Notes: generated by a model not told the origin, from the sequence alone. Shown: positions 50,152 to 60,521, numbered from the stretch's first letter. The stretch: DNA of 64,000 nt from Scleromatobacter sp039920745 (GCA_039920745.1 JBDSDD010000075.1:67615-131614), one strand, 5' to 3'. Numbers and translations: made by a program.

Positions 50152-50796
50152 TCAGCCTGCAGTGGTCTGGATATAAGCTTCGGTGTTGCGGGGGCCGCTG
50201 ACACGGACGCTGATGCGGAACAGTCCACGGCTGGCGCCTGTGGGTTTTTTCAGGAAATTGGTGCCGCCGGCATCCTTCGTGGTGTTGACGTACCCACAAG
50301 CGGCGGTCGTGAAGGTGGTCGTGCCCGCCGTGCATTGGCGGTCGATGACCCAGCGCAGCAGGACACCGTCGGTGCCGGCCGTGCAACTCGCCGGAATGCA
50401 GGTGTAGAGCGCGGCGGTGTACTCGTTGTCGCTGATCAGCACATGCGGCACCCCCATGGCACCGGCTCCCGGGGGAGGTGCCAGCCGCGTGGCGGAATAA
50501 TTGGCGAGGGAGTTGTCGCTCTCCCGTGCTGACGACGAAAACACCAACCCCGAGTTGAGCTGAGCCTTGGCCGCGGCGATGGCGATCTCGGCCCGGTTGG
50601 TGAGGTCGCGTCGGAACGCCAGGTTCCCGACGATCGACGTGGACGTGTCGGTGGCGCGCAGCATTCCCCCCACGGAGATCAGCAGGATCACCAGCGCGAT
50701 CAGCGTCAAGATCATAATGGCGCCGCGTTGGGGCTGACGTCGGGAAGCACGCGGCAAACGTGGGCGGACGCGGAGGGGGGTCATCGGCGTGTCCAT
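50152..50796 (-). CDS. pilX: Type IV pilus minor pilin PilX
   Basis: The 214-residue product has the prepilin-like N-terminus QRGAIMILTLIALVILLISVGGM without the Glu5 of ordinary pilins, which is typical of PilX. Downstream is VGNLAFRRDLTNRAEIAIAAA and a Cys-containing beta region. The ATG overlaps the pilW stop by one base (TGATG). It forms the priming complex of the pilus tip with PilV, PilW and PilY1. Confidence 0.9.
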   Translation of the reverse strand: MDTPMTPLRVRPRLPRASRRQPQRGAIMILTLIALVILLISVGGMLRATDTSTSIVGNLAFRRDLTNRAEIAIAAAKAQLNSGLVFSSSARESDNSLANYSATRLAPPPGAGAMGVPHVLISDNEYTAALYTCIPASCTAGTDGVLLRWVIDRQCTAGTTTFTTAACGYVNTTKDAGGTNFLKKPTGASRGLFRISVRVSGPRNTEAYIQTTAG

Positions 50797-52004
50797 CAAT
50801 AGTTGTTGTTGCGAACCGGAATCGTGGTTTCCACGACGCGATAACGGTAGTGCTGCTCCGCGACCGACAGGGTGCGGGGGAGGGTCAGACTCCACGCCGA
50901 AAGATCGGGAAACATCGTCAGCGTGGTGGCGGCGTTGACCACGTCCTTTTCGGGCAGTGCCGTTCGCATGATCAAGGCGACCCGTACCGCCCGGATGTTC
51001 TTCAGCAGGCCGGACGCCGCAGCCGTGCCTGCGGACAGGGCGCTGACCGAGTACGCACTGGTCGATGCACCGCTCACCCACTGATCGATCTTGTTGCTGG
51101 AATTTCCCGTGGAGTCGATGCCATAGACCGCGTGCATCTCGAACACGCCTTCTCCCTGGGCCTGCAGCGGCGTGGCAGAAGCCTTCAACAAGTCGTAGCT
51201 GAACAAGGTGTTGTTGTCACCGACGCCCAGCAGCAGGAACGACGGCGGCAGGCTGGTAGCCGTCGACGTGCCATCGCCGCCTAGATCGATCGCCACCGCA
51301 TCTTTCGTGAAATTGGTGACCGAGCGGGTACCGACCGTAGCGGCGTAGTAGGTGCCCGCCAAGGGAAGGGTCTTGCCGACGCCCGTCGTGGAGAGGGTGT
51401 TCGAGGCTTGCGAAACCAGACAGTTCGCCGGGCCGCTGGGGGAGGCCTGTTGCTGGTCGGCAATCAACAGCAGGTCGCTGGCCGAGAACTCGGTCGTGTT
51501 ATAGACAGTCAGCTGGGCTGCGGCCGGCGGCGCCGTGAAGGGCGTCGGGACCTGGGCGCCGTCGTTGCCGGACGACATCACCACGAGAACGTCCGAGGCC
51601 TGGCCGCTCGCGCCCGGCGTGGTCTGGCCCGGCAGGATCAACATCGGCGCGAGGCGGAACTCGCCTGACGTTCCAGGATTGACGGCGGCGAACGGCGCCG
51701 GCAGCGGCGACGCCGACGTCACCGGCAGGAGCTGGGTGCCCGACTTGGAGGCGAACAACTTGCACCCATAGGTGTAGCTGTTGCCCTGCACGATTCCTGT
51801 GCCCGCGCTGCGGATCCAGCGATCGAGCTGGAACATCGCCAGATTGCCAGCCTGGTCGAGGTCGGACGTCGATCCGAGGGTACGGCGACGGCCTTCGAAA
51901 GAAGACATCACCAGCATCACCGCCATCGACAGGATCATGCTGATCACCACCGCGATCATCATTTCGATCAGGGTCATCCCCGCTTGCGCTTGACGTCGCA
52001 TCAT
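50796..52004 (-). CDS. pilW: Type IV pilus minor pilin PilW
   Basis: The 402-residue product starts MMRRQAQAGMTLIEMMIAVV, a type III (prepilin) signal with cleavage after Gly and Glu5 in MTLIE. The region FQLDRWIRSAGTGI is typical of PilW. The remaining ~350 residues form a large beta-rich head. The first of two consecutive ATG codons overlaps the pilV stop (ATGA). Confidence 0.92.
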   Translation of the reverse strand: MMRRQAQAGMTLIEMMIAVVISMILSMAVMLVMSSFEGRRRTLGSTSDLDQAGNLAMFQLDRWIRSAGTGIVQGNSYTYGCKLFASKSGTQLLPVTSASPLPAPFAAVNPGTSGEFRLAPMLILPGQTTPGASGQASDVLVVMSSGNDGAQVPTPFTAPPAAAQLTVYNTTEFSASDLLLIADQQQASPSGPANCLVSQASNTLSTTGVGKTLPLAGTYYAATVGTRSVTNFTKDAVAIDLGGDGTSTATSLPPSFLLLGVGDNNTLFSYDLLKASATPLQAQGEGVFEMHAVYGIDSTGNSSNKIDQWVSGASTSAYSVSALSAGTAAASGLLKNIRAVRVALIMRTALPEKDVVNAATTLTMFPDLSAWSLTLPRTLSVAEQHYRYRVVETTIPVRNNNY

Positions 52005-52435
52005 TGAATCACCACCGTGGTCGTGTAGCTGTTCAACGGCGCCGCTGTGGCGGAAGACGGTGCCTGCCAGGTCACCTTGACCACGGCGCAGTTGGCTGTC
52101 CCACCAGTGCAGGCAACGACGGAACCGGTGCCGCTGGGCAGTCCGGACACCGAGGCTGTCGATACGCTGGTCATCCAGGCGGAATAGTCGGAGGACAGCG
52201 GCGTGACGGACACATCGACCGACTGGTTCGCCCACAGCTTGGCCACCATCTCGTTGACCAGCAGCGCTGCGCGCGAGCGATCCCCGTTCTGGGTGGCGAT
52301 CTGCACGGCACGGGCCTGCAATGCGGCCGTTCCGAGCAGGCCGACTGAAAAGATCAGCAAGGCGATCATCACTTCGATCAGCGTGAAGCCTCGCTCGGAA
52401 TGGCGGCTGCGATGGGAAGGTCGGGTGGCGCTCAT
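52001..52435 (-). CDS. pilV: Type IV pilus minor pilin PilV
   Basis: The 144-residue product has the prepilin motif RGFTLIEVMIALLIFSVGLLG, with LGTAALQARAVQIATQNGDR in the usual PilV wording after the helix. The ATG at 52435 overlaps the stop of the preceding FimT/GspH gene by four bases. Confidence 0.92.
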   Translation of the reverse strand: MSATRPSHRSRHSERGFTLIEVMIALLIFSVGLLGTAALQARAVQIATQNGDRSRAALLVNEMVAKLWANQSVDVSVTPLSSDYSAWMTSVSTASVSGLPSGTGSVVACTGGTANCAVVKVTWQAPSSATAAPLNSYTTTVVIQ

Positions 52436-53052
52436 GGGCATCCGTCGGGGTTGGTGCTGGACAGCGTCTTCGCGACGTCGCACATGCGCACGCGACCGCC
52501 CAGATAGACGAGGACCTTGAAGCTGCGCGTCGCAGCGCCCGGCTTCGCCACGGTAAAGCTGGTGGGCGAGGCGACGTCATCGGTCGGCGCGGTGCAGCCG
52601 GCCGACAAATTGGCGGCAGCCGGCGTGAGCGTGAGCTGGCGGCCGGTCGCACTGAAGCAGGTGACTGCCGGGCCGGTCACCGTGATGGCGTGCTGGGTTC
52701 CTTCGGTCGACTTCAGGATCAGGCCGAGCGTGGCCTGGGTTTCGTCGGAGCCGGACAGCGGATTCAGTTCCGCGAACCAGTTGGGGGAATTGGCAGCGGC
52801 GGTCGAGGTGAGGGTCGGCGGGGTGTCGGTGGTCAACGCGAACAAGCTGGTACGTCCGCGCGACACCGCGGTGGCCTGCGTCAGCCGGATGGCATTGACG
52901 AGCGACTCCGCCGCGGCGCGCACGCGGGCATCGGCCGACCACTTGCCGAATGTCGGCACCGCCAGTGCCAGCCCGATCCCGATTAGCGTGATCACCACCA
53001 TCAGCTCAATCAGGGAGAAACCCGAGCTGGCGCGAGCGGGCCGCGTCAGCAT
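52432..53052 (-). CDS. fimT: GspH/FimT-family minor pseudopilin
   Basis: The 206-residue product has the prepilin motif SGFSLIELMVVITLIGIGLALAVP. It is followed by VRAAAESLVNAIRLTQATAV, the GspH/FimT/FimU signature region, and a C-terminal head with paired Cys. In Pseudomonas the equivalent minor pilin is FimU. The ATG at 53052 overlaps the last codons of pilE by seven bases. Confidence 0.9.
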   Translation of the reverse strand: MLTRPARASSGFSLIELMVVITLIGIGLALAVPTFGKWSADARVRAAAESLVNAIRLTQATAVSRGRTSLFALTTDTPPTLTSTAAANSPNWFAELNPLSGSDETQATLGLILKSTEGTQHAITVTGPAVTCFSATGRQLTLTPAAANLSAGCTAPTDDVASPTSFTVAKPGAATRSFKVLVYLGGRVRMCDVAKTLSSTNPDGCP

Positions 53053-53528
53053 GAGTCGCCCTTCCGCATGAGCCAGCAACCGTTGCTGGAGGGGACGCTA
53101 CCCCACGAGGTCGGGAAGGCGACTGTGACCATATTGTTGAATTGGTCGACCGTGTAGACAAAGCCGGCTGTGGCGCCGGTGCCCGTTGCTCGGAGGGTGT
53201 AGCTCGGCGGCGGGCCGGCAGCGGGAACGTCAGACGTCGCTGCGCAATTTACGTTGAAGGTGTTTGTGCTGGCGTTGGCGACGACGGGGTACTGGGTGCA
53301 GGGCGTGACGATCGTGCTCGAAACACTCATGTAGGTGCGGTTGTCCTGGTAATACTGCTCCATCTGCGCCCGCATCGTGGCCAGTGCATTGGTGCCCGCT
53401 ACCAGCTTTCCGCGAATCATGTAGTTCTTGTACGAGGGCAACGCGACCGCCGTCAGGATGCCGATGATCGCGACGGTGATCATCACTTCGATCAGCGTGA
53501 AGCCGGCTGTGTGTCGTTGCTTGGGCAT
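53046..53528 (-). CDS. pilE: Type IV pilin PilE
   Basis: The 160-residue product starts MPKQRHTAGFTLIEVMITVA with IIGILTAVALPSYKNY following, the classic pilin helix. Then comes AGTNALATMRAQMEQYYQDNRTY, the PilE-type region, and two Cys near the C-terminus (GCWLMRKGDSC) able to form the D-loop disulphide. It is the first gene of the operon, whereas in Pseudomonas pilE is last. The 297 bases upstream should hold the operon promoter, but I could not pick a convincing one. Confidence 0.93.
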   Translation of the reverse strand: MPKQRHTAGFTLIEVMITVAIIGILTAVALPSYKNYMIRGKLVAGTNALATMRAQMEQYYQDNRTYMSVSSTIVTPCTQYPVVANASTNTFNVNCAATSDVPAAGPPPSYTLRATGTGATAGFVYTVDQFNNMVTVAFPTSWGSVPSSNGCWLMRKGDSC

Positions 53529-53825
53529 GGTGGGTGCGCTGCGCGGGTAATTCGTCGGTTTGTCGAAGCTGGTCTGCGGGACGGCCAGCCAGAAGATTGG
53601 TCCTGGCAAGCGAGCCTGCTCCAGCCGCATGGGGTGGGCATCGTGCGCCTTCCGGGCGCTCGGAACCCGTGTATTGATGGACGTCCGTAATTTTGCCTGG
53701 AGCCGAGATTAGCGCCGACCGCTCGCGGGCGCCGGCCTGTTTGGAGCGAACGGTCAGGTCGGGCAGACGGGCGGCGGACGTCGGGCATGGCCAGGCGGCT
53801 CTTGGTGGCGCCGCAGCTGGCGCGC
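53529..53825. other. Gene-poor stretch between pilE and the NadR-like gene
   Basis: These 297 bases hold the upstream region of the pilus operon and the 3' flank of the NadR-like gene. I looked for sigma54-type (GG-N10-GC) and sigma70 sites and found none I would defend. No hairpin with T-run and no coding signal is present. Confidence 0.5.
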
Positions 53826-54485
53826 TCAGGCCAGGGGCCGCGTCGGCTCGCAGCGCGGGCAGGCGGCGCTCGCCGGCCGGTTAGGCCCGGTTCCGCTGGC
53901 CAGGAGCGACGAGAACAATCCTGTCGGTGCGCCCGGCCGAGTGCCCCAGGCGCCGAGGACGCGTCTCAGCGCATCCAGGCCATTGGCCGTGCGGGCTTCG
54001 CCGCTGCCCAGCACGACGGCCCAGTCCGCATTCCAGTCGACGAGATGGCTGCGGATCGACGCGTCGACCGGCCCGCGGACATGGGGCCCGTCGCGCTGGA
54101 GGCCGTCCGCGACCCAGGGGACGTCCAACCCGGTCAGCAGCGTGAAGTCGATAGACGCGTGGCAGGCACGGGCCATCTCGTCGAGCGACCGATCCCCGAA
54201 CACGAGCCGGCTGTAAACCGCGATCATCAGGGGGGTGGTGTCGCACACGACCACATCCGCGTCGCGCGCGGCTTCATCGATCCATGCCTGCTGCAGGCGC
54301 GCGATCCCTGCTTGCTCGTCGATGCGCGGCGTCCGGCCTTGCACACTGCACCAATGGCGCAGCGCTTCGGGCACTTCGACTGCGCGAAGGGCGAACTCAT
54401 GGTTGATGCGCCCCGTTAGCGCGCCGGCGAGCGTGGTCTTGCCAGTACTTTCGGCGCCGACGATCGAGATGCGCAACGTCGTCAT
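53826..54485 (-). CDS. NadR-like ribosylnicotinamide kinase-type ATPase
   Basis: The 219-residue product begins TTLRISIVGAESTGKTTLA (Walker A GAESTGKT). EVPEALRHWC, DVVVCDTTPLMIAVY and TLLTGLDVPWVADGLQRD follow, matching the ribosylnicotinamide kinase domain of NadR. The adenylyltransferase and regulator domains of NadR are absent. It would phosphorylate nicotinamide riboside taken up by PnuC, trapping it in the cell. The ATG overlaps the pnuC stop by four bases. Confidence 0.88.
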   Translation of the reverse strand: MTTLRISIVGAESTGKTTLAGALTGRINHEFALRAVEVPEALRHWCSVQGRTPRIDEQAGIARLQQAWIDEAARDADVVVCDTTPLMIAVYSRLVFGDRSLDEMARACHASIDFTLLTGLDVPWVADGLQRDGPHVRGPVDASIRSHLVDWNADWAVVLGSGEARTANGLDALRRVLGAWGTRPGAPTGLFSSLLASGTGPNRPASAACPRCEPTRPLA

Positions 54486-55150
54486 GCGACCCGCCTGCGC
54501 TGCAGGATGCCCTGCCAAGTCTTCAATCCGGCCCACGACAGCACCGTGAACAGCGCATAGAGGATCACCGTCAACCACAGGTGCTTGTAGCCGAACAGCG
54601 CGACGCTGAAGCCGTTCACGGCGATCCAGACCGCCCAGTTCTCGAGGAACTTGCGCCCCAGCAGCCAGGTGCCCAGCACGCTGCCGACGGTCGACAGCGC
54701 GTCGAGCCAGGGCACGTCGGAGTCGGTGCAGTGGCGCAGCAGCCAGGCGGCGAACGGCCAGGCCAGCAGGGTGAGCGCCAGCGCGGCCAGCGCGTGGCGG
54801 CGCGTCAGGCGGTGCACGACCAGCGCGCCGCCGTCGGCTGCGCGGCCGCGCAGCCATTGCCACCAGCCCCACGCCGACATTGCGACGAAGAACAGCTGCA
54901 GCGAGGCCTCGCCGTAGAGCTTGCTGTCGACGAACAGCAGGGCGTACATCAGCGACGACGCCATCGCGAGCGGCCAGGCCAGCGGATGCACGCGCATCTC
55001 GCAGCCCACCATCCACAGCGAGACCGCGAACGCGACGATCTCGATCCACGTCACCGGCGAACCCCAGGCAGTGAAGGCCGGGGCGAGCAGGGGATGTGCG
55101 ACGGCGAGAAAGGCGGCGAGGAGCGACTGCAGCATCAGGTTCGCGCGCAC
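54482..55150 (-). CDS. pnuC: Nicotinamide riboside transporter PnuC
   Basis: The 222-residue membrane protein has about seven helices. Segments typical of PnuC include VTWIEIVAFAVSLWMV, SSLMYALLFVDSKLYGEA and the aromatic ligand-site WGWWQWLRG, followed by LDALSTVGSVLGTWLLGRK. It facilitates diffusion of nicotinamide riboside. A second ATG (55135, MLQSLLAA) could be the true start. Coupled by overlap to the NadR-like kinase, so the pair forms a complete NR-salvage unit. Confidence 0.92.
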   Translation of the reverse strand: MRANLMLQSLLAAFLAVAHPLLAPAFTAWGSPVTWIEIVAFAVSLWMVGCEMRVHPLAWPLAMASSLMYALLFVDSKLYGEASLQLFFVAMSAWGWWQWLRGRAADGGALVVHRLTRRHALAALALTLLAWPFAAWLLRHCTDSDVPWLDALSTVGSVLGTWLLGRKFLENWAVWIAVNGFSVALFGYKHLWLTVILYALFTVLSWAGLKTWQGILQRRRVA

Positions 55151-55184
55151 GGACGTGCGCGGGCGTGGACGCGCGCGGAGCGCG

Positions 55185-55460
55185 TCACTTGCCGGGCGTG
55201 AGGACGACCAGCAGTTCGTCGGGCTTGGTCATGCCCAGCTCGGAGCGGGCTTTTTCCTCGACCATCTCCAGGCCTTCCTTGAGGTCGGACACCTCGGCCT
55301 GGAGCTGGTCGTTGCGCTGCTTGGCGGCGCCGTTGGCAGCGCGCAGCGTGGCGAGTGCGCGGCTCATCTCGCTGACGTGGGCGACGCCCGCCTTGCCGAA
55401 CCACAGCTCCGCCTGCACCCAGGCGATGAGCACAATCAGCGCGATCGTGACGAGTCGCAT
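55185..55460 (-). CDS. ftsB: Cell division protein FtsB
   Basis: The 91-residue bitopic protein has an N-terminal membrane helix (LVTIALIVLIAWVQAELWFG), a coiled coil (EMSRALATLRAANGAAKQRN, then LQAEVSDLKEGLEMVEEKA) and the conserved RSELGMTKPDELLVV. FtsB forms the FtsQLB complex that signals septal peptidoglycan synthesis. It lies 54 bases downstream of eno, the usual beta-proteobacterial arrangement. Confidence 0.95.
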   Translation of the reverse strand: MRLVTIALIVLIAWVQAELWFGKAGVAHVSEMSRALATLRAANGAAKQRNDQLQAEVSDLKEGLEMVEEKARSELGMTKPDELLVVLTPGK

Positions 55461-55514
55461 GGGGAAGGTTCAGTGCAACGTGGTCGACACAGCCCGGAGT
55501 CTAGCGGCAGCTGC

Positions 55515-56798
<1,284 letters not shown>

Positions 56799-56980
56799 TG
56801 TCTTTGCTCCAGGTTTTCAGATGTTCGTGGCCGGGCGGGAAGGGTCGCCGGGCGCGTCGCCGGCCATGGGGCCGGCGCTTGGCAGGGTACGGGCTGCACT
56901 CTGCCACAGCTGCGGGGCATTTGACCCCCGCGTCGGTTACAGCAGAGCGTCAATCGAAGGGCGGCTGGGCCCTTCGATCG

Positions 56981-58651
56981 TCATGCGGCAGCCTTCAGGG
57001 TGGCGTCCGCCGCAGCGTGGTGCGCCAGCGCGGCCTTGATGTAGCTGATGAACAGCGGGTGGCCGTCCCACGGCGTCGACTTGAATTCCGGATGGAACTG
57101 CACGCCGACGAACCAGGGGTGCACGTCCTGCGGCAACTCGACGATCTCGGTCAGCTTCTCGCGCTGCGTGAGTGCGGAGATGACCAGGCCGGCCTCCTGA
57201 AGGCGTGCCAGGTAGTGCTCGTTGGCTTCGTAGCGGTGGCGGTGGCGCTCGGTGACGACCTTGCCGTAGATCTGCGAGGCCAGCGTGCCCGGCTCGACGT
57301 CGGAGCTCTGAGCGCCCAGGCGCATCGTGCCGCCAAGGTCGGAGTTGGCGTCGCGCTTCTGGATCGAGCCGTCGGCGTCTTCCCACTCGTCGATCAGCGC
57401 GATCACCGGGTGCGGCGTGTGCGGGTCGAACTCGGTGGAGTTGGCGTTGGCCAAGCCGGCCTTGTGGCGCGCGTACTCGATGGTGGCGACCTGCATGCCC
57501 AGGCAGATGCCCAGGTAGGGGATCGAGTGTTCGCGGGCGTACTGCGCCGCGATGATCTTGCCTTCGACGCCGCGCTTGCCGAAGCCGCCCGGCACCAGGA
57601 TGGCGTCGAACTTGCCGAGCTGGTCGGCGCTCTCGGGCGTCAGCGTCTCGGAGTCGACGTATTCGATGTTGACGCGGGCATGGTTGTGGATGCCGGCGTG
57701 GCGCAATGCCTCGTTGAGCGACTTGTACGAGTCCGACAGGTCGGTGTACTTGCCGGCCATCGCGATCGTGATCTCGCGCTGCGGATGGTTGACCTCGTGC
57801 ACCAGCAGGTCCCAGCGCTTGAGGTCGGCCGGGCGGGTCAGCAGCTGCAGCTTCATGCAGATCTGCTCGTCCAGCCCCTGTTCGTGCAGCATGCGCGGCA
57901 CGCTGTAGATGGTCTTGGCGTCCCACATCGATATCACGCCGTGCATCGGCACGTTGGTGAACAGCGAGATCTTCTCGCGTTCCTCGATCGGGATTTCGCG
58001 GTCGGCGCGACACAGCAGCACGTCGGGCTGGATGCCGATCTCGCGCATCTTCTGCACGGTGTGCTGCGTCGGCTTGGTCTTCAACTCGCCGGCGGTCGCG
58101 ATGAAGGGCACGTAGGTGAGGTGCACGAACGCGGTGTTCGTCGGCCCCATCTTCAGGCTCATCTGGCGCACGGCCTCGAGGAAGGGCAGGGACTCGATGT
58201 CGCCCACCGTGCCGCCGATCTCGACGATCGCGACGTCGATCTTGTCGCTGCCGCCCATCTCGGCGCCACGGCGCACGAACTCCTGGATCTCGTTGGTGAC
58301 GTGCGGGATCACCTGCACTGTCTTGCCGAGGTAGTCGCCGCGGCGCTCCTTCTCGAGCACGCTCTTGTAGATCTGGCCGGACGTGAAGTTGTTGGAGCGC
58401 TTCATCCGCGTTTCGATGAAACGCTCGTAGTGGCCCAGGTCGAGGTCGGTCTCGGCGCCGTCGTCGGTGACGAACACTTCGCCGTGCTGCATCGGCGACA
58501 TCGTGCCCGGATCGACGTTGAGGTACGGATCCAGCTTCAGGAGGGTGACCTTGAGGCCGCGCGATTCGAGGATCGCCGCCAGGGAAGCCGCTGCGATGCC
58601 CTTGCCTAGCGAGGACACCACGCCGCCGGTGACGAAGACGAACTTGGTCAT
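56981..58651 (-). CDS. pyrG: CTP synthase
   Basis: In 556 residues, the synthetase half starts MTKFVFVTGGVVSSLGKGI and contains DPYLNVDPGTMSPMQHGEV and EIGGTVGDIES. The glutaminase half has the nucleophile Cys in LGICLGMQ and the His/Glu in VQFHPEFKS. It makes CTP from UTP with glutamine. The ATG at 58651 gives the standard N-terminus; an in-frame ATG at 58723 would add 24 unconserved residues. A perfect -10 TATAAT lies about 90 bases upstream. Confidence 0.98.
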   Translation of the reverse strand: MTKFVFVTGGVVSSLGKGIAAASLAAILESRGLKVTLLKLDPYLNVDPGTMSPMQHGEVFVTDDGAETDLDLGHYERFIETRMKRSNNFTSGQIYKSVLEKERRGDYLGKTVQVIPHVTNEIQEFVRRGAEMGGSDKIDVAIVEIGGTVGDIESLPFLEAVRQMSLKMGPTNTAFVHLTYVPFIATAGELKTKPTQHTVQKMREIGIQPDVLLCRADREIPIEEREKISLFTNVPMHGVISMWDAKTIYSVPRMLHEQGLDEQICMKLQLLTRPADLKRWDLLVHEVNHPQREITIAMAGKYTDLSDSYKSLNEALRHAGIHNHARVNIEYVDSETLTPESADQLGKFDAILVPGGFGKRGVEGKIIAAQYAREHSIPYLGICLGMQVATIEYARHKAGLANANSTEFDPHTPHPVIALIDEWEDADGSIQKRDANSDLGGTMRLGAQSSDVEPGTLASQIYGKVVTERHRHRYEANEHYLARLQEAGLVISALTQREKLTEIVELPQDVHPWFVGVQFHPEFKSTPWDGHPLFISYIKAALAHHAAADATLKAAA

Positions 58652-58737
58652 GTCATTGGGCATCTGCTTCGGGGGCCGCGGCGCTCCAGGAGAGGGAGCG
58701 CGGGCCCACGGCATGAATGCCATGGTGGTAAAGCGCG

Positions 58738-58743
58738 ATTATA
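58738..58743 (-). promoter_or_regulatory. -10 element TATAAT upstream of pyrG
   Basis: On the minus strand TATAAT reads from 58743 to 58738, followed by a GC-rich start region. A hairpin able to form CCAUGGCA/UGCCGUGG at 58725-58706 lies in the resulting leader. No good -35 is found at 16-18 bases, so this is only a half-supported promoter. Confidence 0.4.
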
Positions 58744-58772
58744 CGGGAGGTGGCTGTCGACCTCGGTACGCG

Positions 58773-59600
58773 TCAGGACGGTTTCGCGTGGCGCGGGCGC
58801 GGAGCGACCGGCTTCATCGAGTTCAGCAGTTCCAGCACCAGCATCGCCGTGTCGTCCGGCCGCTCCATCGGATACAGATGCGTGCCCTCGATCCAGCGCC
58901 AGCGCTCGCCGGCCAGCTTGTGCGAACTGGCGAAGCCGCCCTGGCGCATCTCGGCCGAGCGGGTGCCGGCGATGAAGCCGACGGCGCAGCGCGGCGGGTG
59001 CTTGCGCAGCAGCGCCGGCACGTGGTGCGGCAGCGTGTTGTAGATGCGGGTCTCGACCTCGCGGCGCACGGCCAGCACGACCTTGTCGTCCACGTCCTCG
59101 AAGCCGGCCTGGACGTAAGCCTGCAGCATGCGCGGATCCCAGCGCGCGAATGCCGATTTGGCCGCGAAATGGGCGTGCACGGCCTCGCGCGATGGCCACT
59201 CGTGGCGGCGCCTGGATGAAATGGAACCCGGGCCCACGCGCTCCATCAAGCCCGCGCGCTTGGCCATGTGCACGCTGTGCGCGCGCCAGCCGGTGACGAT
59301 GGGCGAGTCGAGCATCACGAGGCCGCCGACCAGGTCCGGACGCTTGCACGCGGTCATCAGGCTGACGAGCCCGCCCAGCGAATGCCCCACCAACATCGCA
59401 CCGGCCAGGTCGTTGGCGACGATGAAGTCGATCAACTGGTCGCGCAGCCGCGGCCAGTTGCTGGTCACGGGGTAGCGCGCGTCGTGGCTGAAGCGCGGCG
59501 GCGCCTCCACGCGCCAGCCCGCGGCGCGCCAGACATCGAAGATCGGTTCGTACGTGCCGGCGGGAAAACCGTTGGCGTGGGCGAAGACGATGGTCTTCAT
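58773..59600 (-). CDS. Alpha/beta hydrolase
   Basis: The 275-residue cytoplasmic protein begins MKTIVFAHANGFPAGTYEP (oxyanion region HANGFP). It has the nucleophile elbow GHSLGG, an acid in FIAGTRSAE or nearby, and the His in EGTHLYPMERPDD, typical of a family of esterase/lipase-like hydrolases in beta-proteobacteria. The substrate is unknown. It lies between pyrG and the Anbu protease gene on the same strand. Confidence 0.88.
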   Translation of the reverse strand: MKTIVFAHANGFPAGTYEPIFDVWRAAGWRVEAPPRFSHDARYPVTSNWPRLRDQLIDFIVANDLAGAMLVGHSLGGLVSLMTACKRPDLVGGLVMLDSPIVTGWRAHSVHMAKRAGLMERVGPGSISSRRRHEWPSREAVHAHFAAKSAFARWDPRMLQAYVQAGFEDVDDKVVLAVRREVETRIYNTLPHHVPALLRKHPPRCAVGFIAGTRSAEMRQGGFASSHKLAGERWRWIEGTHLYPMERPDDTAMLVLELLNSMKPVAPRPRHAKPS

Positions 59601-59679
59601 CGCGCAGCGCGCGGCCGCTCCGCAGCGGCGAGTGCGCCTGTCGCGGGCCGTGAACGCAGTGAGCCGGGGGCGCACATGG

Positions 59680-60507
59680 CTACACCACTTTCTCGTTCTC
59701 GTTGTGGATCTTCTTGAGCGACTCGTAACGCGGCGCGTCGACGATCAGAGGCGTGCTGGTGGAACCGTCAGGCCCCCACTGCGGATCGTCCATGCTTTCG
59801 AACACCTCGCGCAGACGCTTGCCCCAGGACTCGTGCACCATGCGGAAATACGGGTTCTGGTCGTCGATGCAGGCGATCTGGTCGGACTGCAGCCTGTCGT
59901 TCTCGTAGACCACGAGGTCCAACGGCAAGCCGACGGACAGGTTGGACTTGAGTGTCGAATCCATCGACACCAGCGCGCACTTGGCAGCCTCCTCGAGCGG
60001 CGTCGTGGGGGTCAGCACGCGGTCGAGGATGGGCTTGCCGTACTTGGACTCGCCGATCTGGAAGAAGCAGGTCTCGCGCGTGGCCTCGATGAAGTTGCCG
60101 GCCGAGTACACCAGGAACAAGCGCATCGCCTCGTTGCCGATCTGGCCGCCGAAGATGAAACTGGCGACGAAGTCCATGCCGTTGTTCTTCAGGCTCGGGC
60201 CGTCGTTGTCGTAGACGCGGCGCACTGCCGCGCCCAGTACGCGTGCGGCGTCGAACATGCTCGTGGCGTTCCAGATCGTGATCGGTTCGCCTTCGCCGTT
60301 GGGCAGCGCCTCCACCTGGAGGATCTCGCGCACCGACTGCGAGATCGACAGGTTGCCTGCCGACAGCAGCGTCATGAATCGGTCACCTGGCTTCTCGTAG
60401 ACGATCATCTTGCGAAAGATGCTGATCTGGTCGAGCCCTGCATTGGTGCGCGAGTCCGACAGGAACACGAGGCCGGCGTTGAGCCGGATGCCGACGCAAT
60501 AAGTCAT
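59680..60507 (-). CDS. Proteasome-type protease, Anbu family
   Basis: The 275-residue protein starts MTYCVGIRLNAGLVFLSDSRT. After Met removal Thr would be the N-terminal nucleophile, as in proteasome beta subunits and HslV; SDSRTNAG and SIFRKM carry the expected Asp and Lys. DFVASFIFGGQIG, KCALVSMDSTLKSN and LPLDLVVYENDRL match Anbu (ancestral beta subunit). Anbu usually neighbours genes for an alpha-E protein, an ATP-grasp protein and a transglutaminase-like protein; none is adjacent here. AGG abuts the ATG and a hairpin lies directly upstream, so the translation signal is unusual. Confidence 0.92.
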   Translation of the reverse strand: MTYCVGIRLNAGLVFLSDSRTNAGLDQISIFRKMIVYEKPGDRFMTLLSAGNLSISQSVREILQVEALPNGEGEPITIWNATSMFDAARVLGAAVRRVYDNDGPSLKNNGMDFVASFIFGGQIGNEAMRLFLVYSAGNFIEATRETCFFQIGESKYGKPILDRVLTPTTPLEEAAKCALVSMDSTLKSNLSVGLPLDLVVYENDRLQSDQIACIDDQNPYFRMVHESWGKRLREVFESMDDPQWGPDGSTSTPLIVDAPRYESLKKIHNENEKVV

Positions 60508-60521
60508 CCTGTGTACCCCCA

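Noticed and set aside
53529..53700. Sigma54-type promoter before pilE
   Set aside because: GG and GC dinucleotides occur, but none has the required 10-base spacing with the surrounding consensus.
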